NCBI GenBank assembly: GCA_946187025.1
Contig: CAMHPM010000015.1
Span: 1 to 12,381, forward strand
Length of the DNA stretch: 12,381 nt
From: an uncultured Prevotellaceae bacterium
GTDB taxonomy: Bacteria; Bacteroidota; Bacteroidia; Bacteroidales; Bacteroidaceae
Direction: 5' to 3'
Below the pieces are notes generated by a model. The model searched no databases. It was not told the DNA's origin and saw only the letters and a list, made by a program, of their open reading frames with translations. The translations under genes and the position numbers were made by a program. Shown here in pieces: positions 1 through 5,968 of this stretch; within the stretch, counting starts at the first letter, position 1, and each line of letters begins with the position of its first letter.

Positions 1-10
1 TACTAAATAA
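1..10 (+). CDS. rpsM: 3' end of ribosomal protein S13 gene (partial)
   Basis: Only the last codons are present. Read from base 2 the frame gives Thr-Lys-stop, which fits the lysine-rich 'KKATK' type C-terminus I recall for Bacteroidales S13. rpsM normally sits directly before rpsK in this operon, and the stop lies 9 nt before the rpsK start. The identification rests mainly on gene order, because two codons cannot prove a family. Confidence 0.5.
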
Positions 11-19
11 TAGTCAGGT

Positions 20-409
20 ATGGCAAAGAAAACAACTTCTGCTAAGAAAAGAAATGTCAAGGTCGGTGCTCAGGGACAGCTTCACGTTCACTCATCGTTC
101 AACAATATCATTGTTACCTTGGCAAACAGCGAGGGTCAAGTCATTTCTTGGTCTTCTGCCGGTAAGATGGGTTTCAGGGGTTCGAAGAAGAACACCCCTT
201 ACGCAGCTCAGATGGCAGCACAGGATTGCGCAAAGGTCGCATACGATCTTGGTCTGAGAAAGGTGACGGCTTATATTAAGGGTCCGGGCAACGGACGCGA
301 GTCGGCCATTCGTGGTGTCTATGGTGCAGGTATAGAGGTGACGGAGATTGTCGATGTCACTCCACTGCCACACAATGGTTGCCGTCCTCCAAAGAGAAGA
401 AGAGTATAA
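20..409 (+). CDS. rpsK: 30S ribosomal protein S11
   Basis: S11 is a primary component of the 30S platform; it binds 16S rRNA and helps shape the mRNA exit side. The 129-residue product is full length for the family. The N-terminus is short and basic (residues 1-13), followed by the S11 core, with the invariant GPGNGRESAIRG loop at about 88-99 and the typical DVTPLPHNGCRPPKRRRV C-terminus (112-129). The ATG at 20 gives the expected MAKK start and lies 9 nt after the inferred rpsM stop, so the genes are co-transcribed. No clear Shine-Dalgarno precedes it, as is usual in Bacteroidota. The next gene, rpsD, is separated by 97 nt, much more than the 6-9 nt seen elsewhere in this operon. Confidence 0.97.
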   Translation: MAKKTTSAKKRNVKVGAQGQLHVHSSFNNIIVTLANSEGQVISWSSAGKMGFRGSKKNTPYAAQMAAQDCAKVAYDLGLRKVTAYIKGPGNGRESAIRGVYGAGIEVTEIVDVTPLPHNGCRPPKRRRV

Positions 410-427
410 ATAGAAAAATTGCACATC

Positions 428-505
428 ATGGCGTATTTTAGACGGCATCATTTCCTTTCTGCTGTTGCGGCTGCACGCCTCGTTGTGCGCAAAACAAAGA
501 TTTAA
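428..505 (+). CDS. Possible 25-codon small ORF in the rpsK-rpsD gap (hypothetical)
   Basis: ATG at 428 opens a frame of 25 codons (starting MAYFRRHHFL, ending VRKTKI) that stops with TAA at 503-505, one base before the rpsD ATG at 507 and 18 nt after the rpsK stop. The peptide is basic and has no motif I recognise. It fills almost the whole unusually long gap. The same DNA holds an imperfect hairpin (arms 425-433 and 443-451, 7 of 9 pairs, 9-nt loop) that overlaps the ORF start. It could be a leader peptide, part of an S4-responsive leader, or chance. Nothing in the sequence proves translation, and 25 codons without a stop is not statistically striking. Confidence 0.2.
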   Translation: MAYFRRHHFLSAVAAARLVVRKTKI

Positions 506-506
506 T

Positions 507-1062
507 ATGGCAAGATATATTGGCCCTAAATCAAGAATCTCTCGTCGTTTCGGAGAGGCAATTTTCGGACCAGACAAGGTTCTTTCCAAGAGAAACTATC
601 CTGCTGGTCAGCATGGAAACAATCGTCGCAAGAAGTCGTCAGAGTATGGCCTCATGCTCGCAGAGAAGCAGAAGGCAAAATATACATACGGCGTTTTGGA
701 GCGTCAGTTCCGCAACTTGTTTGAGAAGGCAGCATCATCTGATGGTGTGACCGGTGAAGTTCTCCTTCAGTCGCTTGAAGCACGTCTCGACAATGTTGTT
801 TATCGTCTTGGTATAGCTCCTACTCGCGCTGCTGCACGTCAGTTGGTAAGCCACAAGCATATCACAGTTGGTAGCAGTTCGCGAAAAAGCAAAGTCTCTT
901 GAGGTTATTGCAGCATCATTGGCTGGTTTCAACCACAGCAAGTATCCATGGATTGAATGGAACGAAGAAGCCAAAGGTGGTAAGCTCTTGCACATGCCTG
1001 AGCGTGCAGACATTCCAGAGAATATAAAAGAGCAGATGATAGTCGAGTTGTACTCTAAATAA
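507..1062 (+). pseudogene. rpsD: 30S ribosomal protein S4, frame broken by a ~50-nt deletion
   Basis: S4 is a primary 16S rRNA-binding protein that nucleates 30S assembly and affects decoding accuracy. From ATG 507 the frame matches Bacteroidales S4 (MARYIGPKSRISRRFGEAIF...) up to RQLVSHKHITV at residue 121, then gives ten unrelated residues and stops at 900-902. The rest of S4 resumes in another frame from base 868 (LVAVREKAKSLEV... to ...IVELYSK) and stops at 1060-1062. The pieces give 121+64 residues against about 201 in the family as I recall it, so some 16 codons of the S4 RNA-binding domain (a stretch like DGQVVNIP...VKPGQ) are missing. The gene spans 556 nt instead of about 606, a 50-nt loss. 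The join at 865-870 reads CAGTTG, which both deletion ends are expected to carry. S4 is normally essential, so an assembly error or a second rpsD copy is likelier than a null. It ends 9 nt before rpoA. Confidence 0.9.
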
Positions 1063-1071
1063 ACATTAACA

Positions 1072-2064
1072 ATGGCGGTATTAGCATTTCAAAAACCTGA
1101 AAAAGTAATAATGCTGGAGTCCGACGACAAGTACGGAAAGTTTGAATTCCGTCCTTTGGAACCAGGGTTCGGAATTACTATCGGTAATTCTCTTCGTCGC
1201 ATTCTCCTTTCCTCGCTCGAGGGCTACGCAATCAACACTATCCGTATAGCTGGTGTTGAGCACGAGTTCGCTACTGTGCCGGGAGTCAAAGAGGATGTCA
1301 CCAACATTATCTTGAACCTGAAGCAAGTAAGGTTCAAGCAACTGGTCGATGATGTGGAGTCAGAGAAAGTCTCCATAGTCATTGAGAATTCCACTGAGTT
1401 CAAAGCTGGTGATATCACAAAGTATCTCAGCGGATTTGGAGTGTTAAATCCTGAATTGGTCATCTGCCATTTGGATCAGCAGGCAACGCTGGAGATTGAA
1501 CTCAACATTAACAAGGGTCGTGGATACGTTCCGTCTGACGAAAATCGTGTTTATTGTAAAGAAATCAATGAACTTGCAATAGACTCCACTTACACCCCAA
1601 TCCGCAACGTGAAATTCACTGTAGAGCCATATCGTGTTCAGCAAAAAACCGACTATGACAAGCTGGTGATTGAAATTACCACCGATGGCTCTATTCATCC
1701 AAAGGATGCCTTGCGTGAGGCAGCCAAGATTCTGATTTATCATTTCATGCTCTTCTCAGATGAGAAGATAACCCTCGACAACAACGAGATGGATGGTAGT
1801 GAGGAATTTGATGAAGAGATTTTGCGTATGCGTCAGCTTCTTAAGACAAAACTTACTGACATGAACCTCTCTGTTCGTGCACTCAACTGTCTCAAGGCAG
1901 CCAATGTAGATACATTGGGCGAGTTGGTAAGATACCAGAAGAGCGAGCTGTTGAAGTTCCGTAATTTTGGAAAGAAGTCGCTGACAGAGCTTGATGACCT
2001 GCTTGATAAGCACGGCCTGACATTCGGGACCGACACTTCAAAGTATAAACTGGATAAAGATTAA
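1072..2064 (+). CDS. rpoA: DNA-directed RNA polymerase alpha subunit
   Basis: The alpha subunit dimerises to seed assembly of RNA polymerase (alpha2-beta-beta'-omega), and its C-terminal domain contacts upstream promoter DNA and activators. The 330-residue length is normal. The N-terminal domain (about 1-230) shows the dimerisation/assembly signature GITIGNSLRRILLSSLEGYA near residues 34-53. An acidic linker (about 238-250) leads to the helix-hairpin-helix C-terminal domain (about 260-320), with SVRALNCLKAANVDTLGEL and KFRNFGKKSLTEL recognisable. The start is 9 nt after the rpsD reading end and the stop is 6 nt before rplQ, which is tight operon spacing. The frame is intact, so polar damage from the upstream rpsD lesion is not visible in the sequence. 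Confidence 0.98.
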   Translation: MAVLAFQKPEKVIMLESDDKYGKFEFRPLEPGFGITIGNSLRRILLSSLEGYAINTIRIAGVEHEFATVPGVKEDVTNIILNLKQVRFKQLVDDVESEKVSIVIENSTEFKAGDITKYLSGFGVLNPELVICHLDQQATLEIELNINKGRGYVPSDENRVYCKEINELAIDSTYTPIRNVKFTVEPYRVQQKTDYDKLVIEITTDGSIHPKDALREAAKILIYHFMLFSDEKITLDNNEMDGSEEFDEEILRMRQLLKTKLTDMNLSVRALNCLKAANVDTLGELVRYQKSELLKFRNFGKKSLTELDDLLDKHGLTFGTDTSKYKLDKD

Positions 2065-2070
2065 TCAACG

Positions 2071-2580
2071 ATGAGACACAATAAGAAATTCAACCACCTG
2101 AGTCGTACTGCCTCTCACAGGGCAGCAATGTTGTCGAATATGGCAACTTCTCTGATTATGCACAAGCGTATCACAACGACTCTCCAGAAGGCAAAGGCTC
2201 TCCGTGTATATGTTGAGCCGCTCATTTCCAAGGCAAAGGAAGACACCACGGCTTCTCGTCGTGTTGTGTTCAGCTACCTGCAGAACAAGTATGCCATCAC
2301 CGAGCTGTTTGGCCCAGTGGCCACAAAGGTAGGCAACCGTCCAGGCGGTTACACCCGCATCATCAAGCTGGGTAAGCGCGCAAGCGATGATGCTGATATG
2401 GCATTCATCGAGTTGGTCGATTTCGACGAGAACATGGCCAAGACTGAGAAGAAGGCTACTCGCACCCGCCGCTCGCGCAAGTCTGCTCCAAAGGCTGAGG
2501 CTCCAAAGGCTGAAGTTGCTGAGGAAGTAACTGAAGCACCTGCCGCTGAGGAAGCAGCACCTGCTGCTGAGGAAGCATAA
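2071..2580 (+). CDS. rplQ: 50S ribosomal protein L17 with acidic C-terminal tail
   Basis: L17 is a 50S protein located near the peptide exit tunnel. Residues 1 to about 118 form the L17 core, with the characteristic MRHNKKFNHLSRTASHRAAML start and a GNRPGGYTRIIKLG segment at about 88-102. Residues from about 125 on are an extension: a basic patch (RTRRSRKSAPK) followed by an Ala/Glu/Pro-rich acidic run built on repeated KAEAP/AAEEA-like words. The 169-residue total is longer than the roughly 120 residues common in other phyla; to my knowledge longer tails are usual in Bacteroidota. It begins 6 nt after rpoA, is the last gene of the operon, and is followed by the terminator at 2610. Confidence 0.97.
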   Translation: MRHNKKFNHLSRTASHRAAMLSNMATSLIMHKRITTTLQKAKALRVYVEPLISKAKEDTTASRRVVFSYLQNKYAITELFGPVATKVGNRPGGYTRIIKLGKRASDDADMAFIELVDFDENMAKTEKKATRTRRSRKSAPKAEAPKAEVAEEVTEAPAAEEAAPAAEEA

Positions 2581-2609
2581 AGACCAACGATTCTATAAAT
2601 ACCTGATAG

Positions 2610-2644
2610 CCGCGTTCCCTCGTGTGAGGGGGCGCGGTTTTTTT
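2610..2644 (+). terminator. Intrinsic terminator of the ribosomal/rpoA operon
   Basis: CCGCGTTCCCTC pairs with GAGGGGGCGCGG across a GTGT loop (2610-2637). This gives a 12-bp stem with two central T-G wobbles, followed at once by seven T residues (2638-2644). It lies 29 nt after the rplQ stop and should end transcription of the operon. Confidence 0.9.
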
Positions 2645-2770
2645 GTTGTGTCCGTACCGTGCAGGGGCTTGTGGCGTGTGGTGTTTTGGAGTATGTTATG
2701 TCTTGGTGGCAATCGATCATGAATATATTGGCTCGTGATATATGGCGCGCTGGTGCTTGTCGTGTGTTCG

Positions 2771-2866
2771 GTATATGTGTTTTCGATGTGTGAAGTGTAT
2801 GAGTTTTCGATGTGTGAAGTGTATGAGTTTTCGATGTGTGAAGTGTATGAGTTTTTGATGTGTGAA
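2771..2866. repeat. Tandem array, 4 units of 24 bp
   Basis: Four head-to-tail units begin at 2771, 2795, 2819 and 2843. Units 2 and 3 are identical (GTGTATGAGTTTTCGATG followed by TGTGAA). Unit 1 differs at its start (GTATATGTGTT) and unit 4 has one C-to-T change (GTTTTTGATG). The period is exactly 24 bp. The next sequence keeps only part of a fifth unit. Confidence 0.95.
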
Positions 2867-2888
2867 GTCGTGATTTATCAATGTGGCC

Positions 2889-3020
2889 GTGTGAGTGCGC
2901 AGTCTCGGGTGTGTGAGTGCGCAGTCTCGGGTGTGTGAGTGCGCAGCCTCGGGTGTGTGAGTGCGCAGTCTCGGGTGTGCGAGTGCGCAGTCTCGGGTGT
3001 GTGAGTGCGCAGTCTCGGGT
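2889..3020. repeat. Tandem array, 6 units of 22 bp
   Basis: Six contiguous 22-bp units start at 2889, 2911, 2933, 2955, 2977 and 2999. Each has GTGTGAGTGCGCAGTCTC followed by GGGT. Only two deviations are visible: one T-to-C in unit 3 (GCAGCCTC) and one T-to-C in unit 5 (GTGCGAG). Each unit contains the imperfect palindrome GAGTGCGCAGTC, with the perfect core TGCGCA. The units touch with no spacers, so this is not a CRISPR array. The near identity points to recent expansion or ongoing homogenisation. Confidence 0.97.
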
Positions 3021-3060
3021 ACGGCAGACAAAATTCATGTAAAATGAGTCGTACGAGATT

Positions 3061-3069
3061 TGTGGATAA
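3061..3069 (-). promoter_or_regulatory. Perfect match to the DnaA-box consensus
   Basis: TGTGGATAA on the + strand is TTATCCACA on the minus strand, the strong DnaA-box consensus. It lies between the 22-bp array and the T-rich array. One-mismatch versions occur at 3221-3229 (TATGGATAA) and 3432-3440 (TTATTAACA). One exact 9-mer can arise by chance, and binding is not shown. Confidence 0.35.
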
Positions 3070-3249
3070 TCTTGCTTCTCTGTCTATGAAATCTTGTTTC
3101 TCAGTTTCTGAAATCATGCTTCTTTGTTTGTAGGAATCGCATTTCTCTGTTTGTGAAATCTTGTTTCTCTGTTTGCCTGAATCATTCTTCTTTGTTTGTG
3201 GATTCTCTCGTTTCTCTGTTTATGGATAAACATATTTCTCTGTTTTTTT
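3065..3249. repeat. Degenerate T-rich tandem array, about 8 units of 21-24 bp
   Basis: Units begin near 3065, 3088, 3110, 3134, 3155, 3179, 3201 and 3225. Each starts with a form of GAAATC and carries a form of TTTCTCTGTTTGT; for example 3155-3178 has GAAATCTTGTTTCTCTGTTT. Spacing varies between 21 and 24 bp and most units differ from each other by several bases, so the array is older or under weaker homogenisation than the two upstream. The boundaries are by eye. Confidence 0.75.
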
Positions 3250-3318
3250 CTTCAATACTTCTCCGACTTTATTCGCTGATATCGCTTCGATTTTAGTGTT
3301 TGTTAAAACTTATTTAAG

Positions 3319-3338
3319 CTATTTTATAAATAAAATAG
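3319..3338. promoter_or_regulatory. AT-rich inverted repeat upstream of the CotH promoter (operator candidate)
   Basis: CTATTTTAT and ATAAAATAG are perfect inverted copies (9 bp each) separated by AA. The site ends 28 bp before the -33 element. A smaller repeat, CTTA-TT-TAAG, directly precedes it (3309-3318). The form fits a dimeric regulator site, but AT-rich DNA produces such repeats easily and no regulator is encoded nearby. Confidence 0.35.
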
Positions 3339-3366
3339 AGGGCTAATGATTTTTTTTTGTTAAAAG

Positions 3367-3399
3367 TTGTTGTCATATCAAAAAAAATGCGTAAGTTTG
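3367..3399 (+). promoter_or_regulatory. Bacteroidota-type promoter for the CotH gene
   Basis: The -7 box TAAGTTTG (3392-3399) matches the Bacteroides primary-sigma consensus TAnnTTTG exactly. TTGTTG at 3367-3372 can serve as the -33 element, with 19 bp between them, inside the usual range. A start a few bases after 3399 would leave a leader of about 45 nt before the ATG at 3452. It is the only TAnnTTTG match I noticed in the intergenic region on this strand. Confidence 0.65.
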
Positions 3400-3451
3400 T
3401 AGCCGATTAGAATTACCTAAGGTACCACAGGTTATTAACAAGAATTGAAAA

Positions 3452-5926
3452 ATGACACTTGCAAGTAGAATCATTACGTTAATGCTGGCCATGGCGATGG
3501 TCGGCTCTGCCTGTGCACAAGAGTGGTTGAAAGTTAATGTGCATGAATCCAACTATGACTTCGAATGGAGTTTCCCTTACGAAGCCGATCATTTCTCTCA
3601 TTTTGATTTTTCTGCCAATGGCAAAGAGCTTCGTGCTCATCGTGTGGATGAACAGGATGGTGTGGCTAACTATGTGTCTTTCAACGTGTCGAGCGTTGAC
3701 AGCATCACGTTTGCCGATGAGCTTCCAGAGGCAGAGCAGACCCACAACAAGTATCAGGTCTATGCCCTCAACATCACAACCGACGGTTCGGTCGGAGTTC
3801 AGTCGAAAGAGGACTATGTGAACTGTTACATTTCGCTCGACGGCGGCAACGGATACAACATGTATTCGGGTACGGGCCGTATCCGCGGACGTGGCAACTC
3901 CACCTGGGAGTGGTATGACAAGAAGCCTTATCGCATTAAGCTCGACAAGAAACACAAGATGCTCGGACTCGACTCAAACAAGGACTGGGTGCTTCTGGCC
4001 AACTATCGCGACGTGACCGACCTCATGAATACATTCATGTTTGAGGTGGCACGCTGGATGGGTATGCCGTTCTGCAACCACACACGCTACGTCGAGCTCT
4101 TCCTCGATGGCGAATACCGCGGCCTCTATCAGCTCACCGAGCAGGTGGAGCAGGGCAAGAGCCGTGTGAATATTGCCGACGATGGTGGCATCCTGCTTGC
4201 AATGGACCTCGACGATGGTCCGAGTCTCAGTCCCGATGCAACCGACAACTTCTGGTCGTCAGTTTATAACATGCCGATGGCTGTGAAGTATCCGGATGAT
4301 GTCGATGCTCAGACCAAAGACTCCATCCAGACACTGCTTGCCCAGCTCGAGACCGTTATCAGCAATGCAGATTACGATGCTCTCGACTCGCTCATGGACA
4401 TGCGTTCGTTCATGACCATGGCTCTGCTCCAGGAGTATTCCTACAATGTCGAGATAGCAGCACCGCGCAGCATCTTCATGTATAAGGATGCCGATGGCAA
4501 ATGGGCAATGGGCCCGTTCTGGGACTGGGATGCTGGTTTTGACTTCGACTGGAGCGACATGTACACCGGCCACCATTTCTTCGACAGCTACAGCATCTCC
4601 CTGCTCGGTACCGACCCGGCCAATCGTCGCGGCACACGCAGCGGCGTTCCACGCTACTTCACCGACATGTTCAAGTCCGACCGCTACACACGCGAGTTCA
4701 AGGCCTTGTGGAATTCGGTGAAAGACTCCATCTTCACACGCAACTGGACCGAGATGGAACTCTATATCGCCCAACTCAGCCAGGGCGCATACGCACGTGA
4801 CATGCAACGCTGGCCAATCACTTACCAGACATCCGGCGGCGGCTGGGGCTGGGGCGGCTGGGGCGGCCAGACTGTTTCATACGTCGTTGCCGACGAAATC
4901 GAAAAGATGCGCACATGGCTCGAAGGCCGCACAGCATATCTCGACGGTGTCATCAACAACTATCCGCAGACAGGTACAGAAGGTGACGACGACGGCACCC
5001 TGAAATATGGAATACTCAACACATACATATCGGGCACCAACCTCGACATCTATGTCAACATGTCGCAGACCGACAACTACTCACAAGCCGACCACATCGA
5101 GATCGACCCGTCAACACTGGCCGGAATGCTCGGACTCAGCGACAACGAAATCAACAACGCAAGAGTGAGCCTCACCCCGCTCAACTCCAACGGCACAACC
5201 GGTAACAGCACGGCCCAAGGCACATGGGGCGCATGGTATAACGCAGCAGGCAATGTGGTGGACTGGGGTGGAAACGCACACGTATTCATTGAGCCACGCA
5301 ACACATCCACCAGCAACGTGTATAGCTGGAACTACGGATGCCATCCCGACAACTGCAGATCGGGCGAACAACACACAGCACGTATGCGCTACTCAATAAC
5401 CATCGGAGGCCAGACATCCTACATCACCGTCACAGTACACTTCGGCATCGATTGCATCCCTGCCGGAACCTACGAAAACATGAATGTAGATCCGTCGCTC
5501 TACTCATGGCGCAACATGCAGTCGGTAGGCGAAGAAACCATAAGCCGCACCTACAACCTCGGCACAGTCAATGCCTACGACAAACAAAAAATATCAATCA
5601 ACCTACAGGATATACAGGCAAAATTCCCAGCCGGAGCAACAGTCAACGACTTGAAATTCATGACCTGCACCGACATCAAAACCGGAGAACTGATCTCAAC
5701 TCTCACATCATCCAACGGATTCTACATGATGTTCGACGGCACAGCCGTGAAATGGGGTGAAAGCGAATGCAAGATAGGCTACACATGGTCAGACTCCACA
5801 CTCGACTTCGCATACACAGCCGACATCGAACGTCCGGCAAGCGGTTCACAATGCACAGCATCAGTATTCCTTGTCTATTCCGACAAATACTATTACCGCT
5901 TCCGCTTTAATGTCGAACTCATTTGA
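3452..5926 (+). CDS. Secreted CotH-family kinase with two C-terminal DUF4859-like modules
   Basis: CotH proteins are atypical protein kinases, known from spore-coat proteins and also common as exported proteins in Bacteroidota. This 824-residue product has a signal peptide (1 to about 22, ending SACA before QEW). A short beta-rich region follows (24-95, ending in VDSITF), and then the CotH domain (about 100-500). Its landmarks are RGRGNSTW (145-152), KPYRIKLD with a candidate ATP-site lysine (158-165), VELFLDGEYRGLYQLTEQVE (214-233) and WDWDAGFDFDW with candidate metal-binding acidic residues (357-367). A Gly/Trp loop, GGGWGWGGWGG, lies at 462-472. Residues about 515-665 and 690-824 look like two related modules, each with an AVKWG/VVDWG turn, resembling DUF4859. 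I assign that name from memory. C21 lacks a good lipobox, so a type I signal is more likely than a lipoprotein anchor. The product is exported, probably periplasmic or surface; its target is unknown. Confidence 0.85.
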   Translation: MTLASRIITLMLAMAMVGSACAQEWLKVNVHESNYDFEWSFPYEADHFSHFDFSANGKELRAHRVDEQDGVANYVSFNVSSVDSITFADELPEAEQTHNKYQVYALNITTDGSVGVQSKEDYVNCYISLDGGNGYNMYSGTGRIRGRGNSTWEWYDKKPYRIKLDKKHKMLGLDSNKDWVLLANYRDVTDLMNTFMFEVARWMGMPFCNHTRYVELFLDGEYRGLYQLTEQVEQGKSRVNIADDGGILLAMDLDDGPSLSPDATDNFWSSVYNMPMAVKYPDDVDAQTKDSIQTLLAQLETVISNADYDALDSLMDMRSFMTMALLQEYSYNVEIAAPRSIFMYKDADGKWAMGPFWDWDAGFDFDWSDMYTGHHFFDSYSISLLGTDPANRRGTRSGVPRYFTDMFKSDRYTREFKALWNSVKDSIFTRNWTEMELYIAQLSQGAYARDMQRWPITYQTSGGGWGWGGWGGQTVSYVVADEIEKMRTWLEGRTAYLDGVINNYPQTGTEGDDDGTLKYGILNTYISGTNLDIYVNMSQTDNYSQADHIEIDPSTLAGMLGLSDNEINNARVSLTPLNSNGTTGNSTAQGTWGAWYNAAGNVVDWGGNAHVFIEPRNTSTSNVYSWNYGCHPDNCRSGEQHTARMRYSITIGGQTSYITVTVHFGIDCIPAGTYENMNVDPSLYSWRNMQSVGEETISRTYNLGTVNAYDKQKISINLQDIQAKFPAGATVNDLKFMTCTDIKTGELISTLTSSNGFYMMFDGTAVKWGESECKIGYTWSDSTLDFAYTADIERPASGSQCTASVFLVYSDKYYYRFRFNVELI

Positions 5927-5968
5927 TAAAATTAAGTTAAAAAATACTTTAATCAAAACCTTTTACAC

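Larger units (their letters stand above)
2581..3451. other. 871-bp intergenic region without a credible gene
   Basis: The layout is: terminator (2610-2644); about 125 bp of mixed sequence with nothing I can name (2645-2770); three tandem-repeat arrays (2771-3249); then an AT-rich tract (about 3290-3390) with T9 and A8 runs, an inverted repeat and a promoter just before the CotH gene. A long open frame exists on the minus strand across 2349-3038, but its protein is only the translated repeats plus antisense of rplQ, so I do not call it a gene. No tRNA, rRNA, transposase remnant or CRISPR structure is visible. Confidence 0.8.

Noticed and set aside
865..905. Programmed frameshift or ribosome bypass in rpsD
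   Set aside because: A frameshift could not restore the roughly 16 conserved codons that are absent, and no slippery heptamer with a downstream structure is seen at the join.
868..1062. Independent 64-codon gene starting at TTG 868
   Set aside because: Its sequence is plainly the C-terminal third of S4, so it is the remainder of the broken rpsD.
2771..3020. CRISPR array
   Set aside because: Units touch each other with no unique spacers, the period is 22-24 bp, and no cas genes are present.
2349..3038. 229-residue minus-strand ORF rich in His, Thr and Arg
   Set aside because: It consists of translated 22-bp and 24-bp repeats plus antisense of rplQ; long openness follows from a stop-free repeat unit. 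No start signal or family likeness.
3611..3712. Lipoprotein or STN-type signalling features for the CotH N-terminal region
   Set aside because: Cys21 lacks a lipobox (GSAC with Gly at -3), and the segment after the signal peptide shows no STN-like pattern; a plain type I signal peptide fits better.
4259..4807. 182-residue minus-strand ORF inside the CotH gene
   Set aside because: It is antisense to conserved kinase coding sequence and matches nothing known to me; it is a shadow of codon bias.
5927..5968. Intrinsic terminator after the CotH gene
   Set aside because: Only weak AT pairings occur and there is no GC-rich stem followed by a T run.
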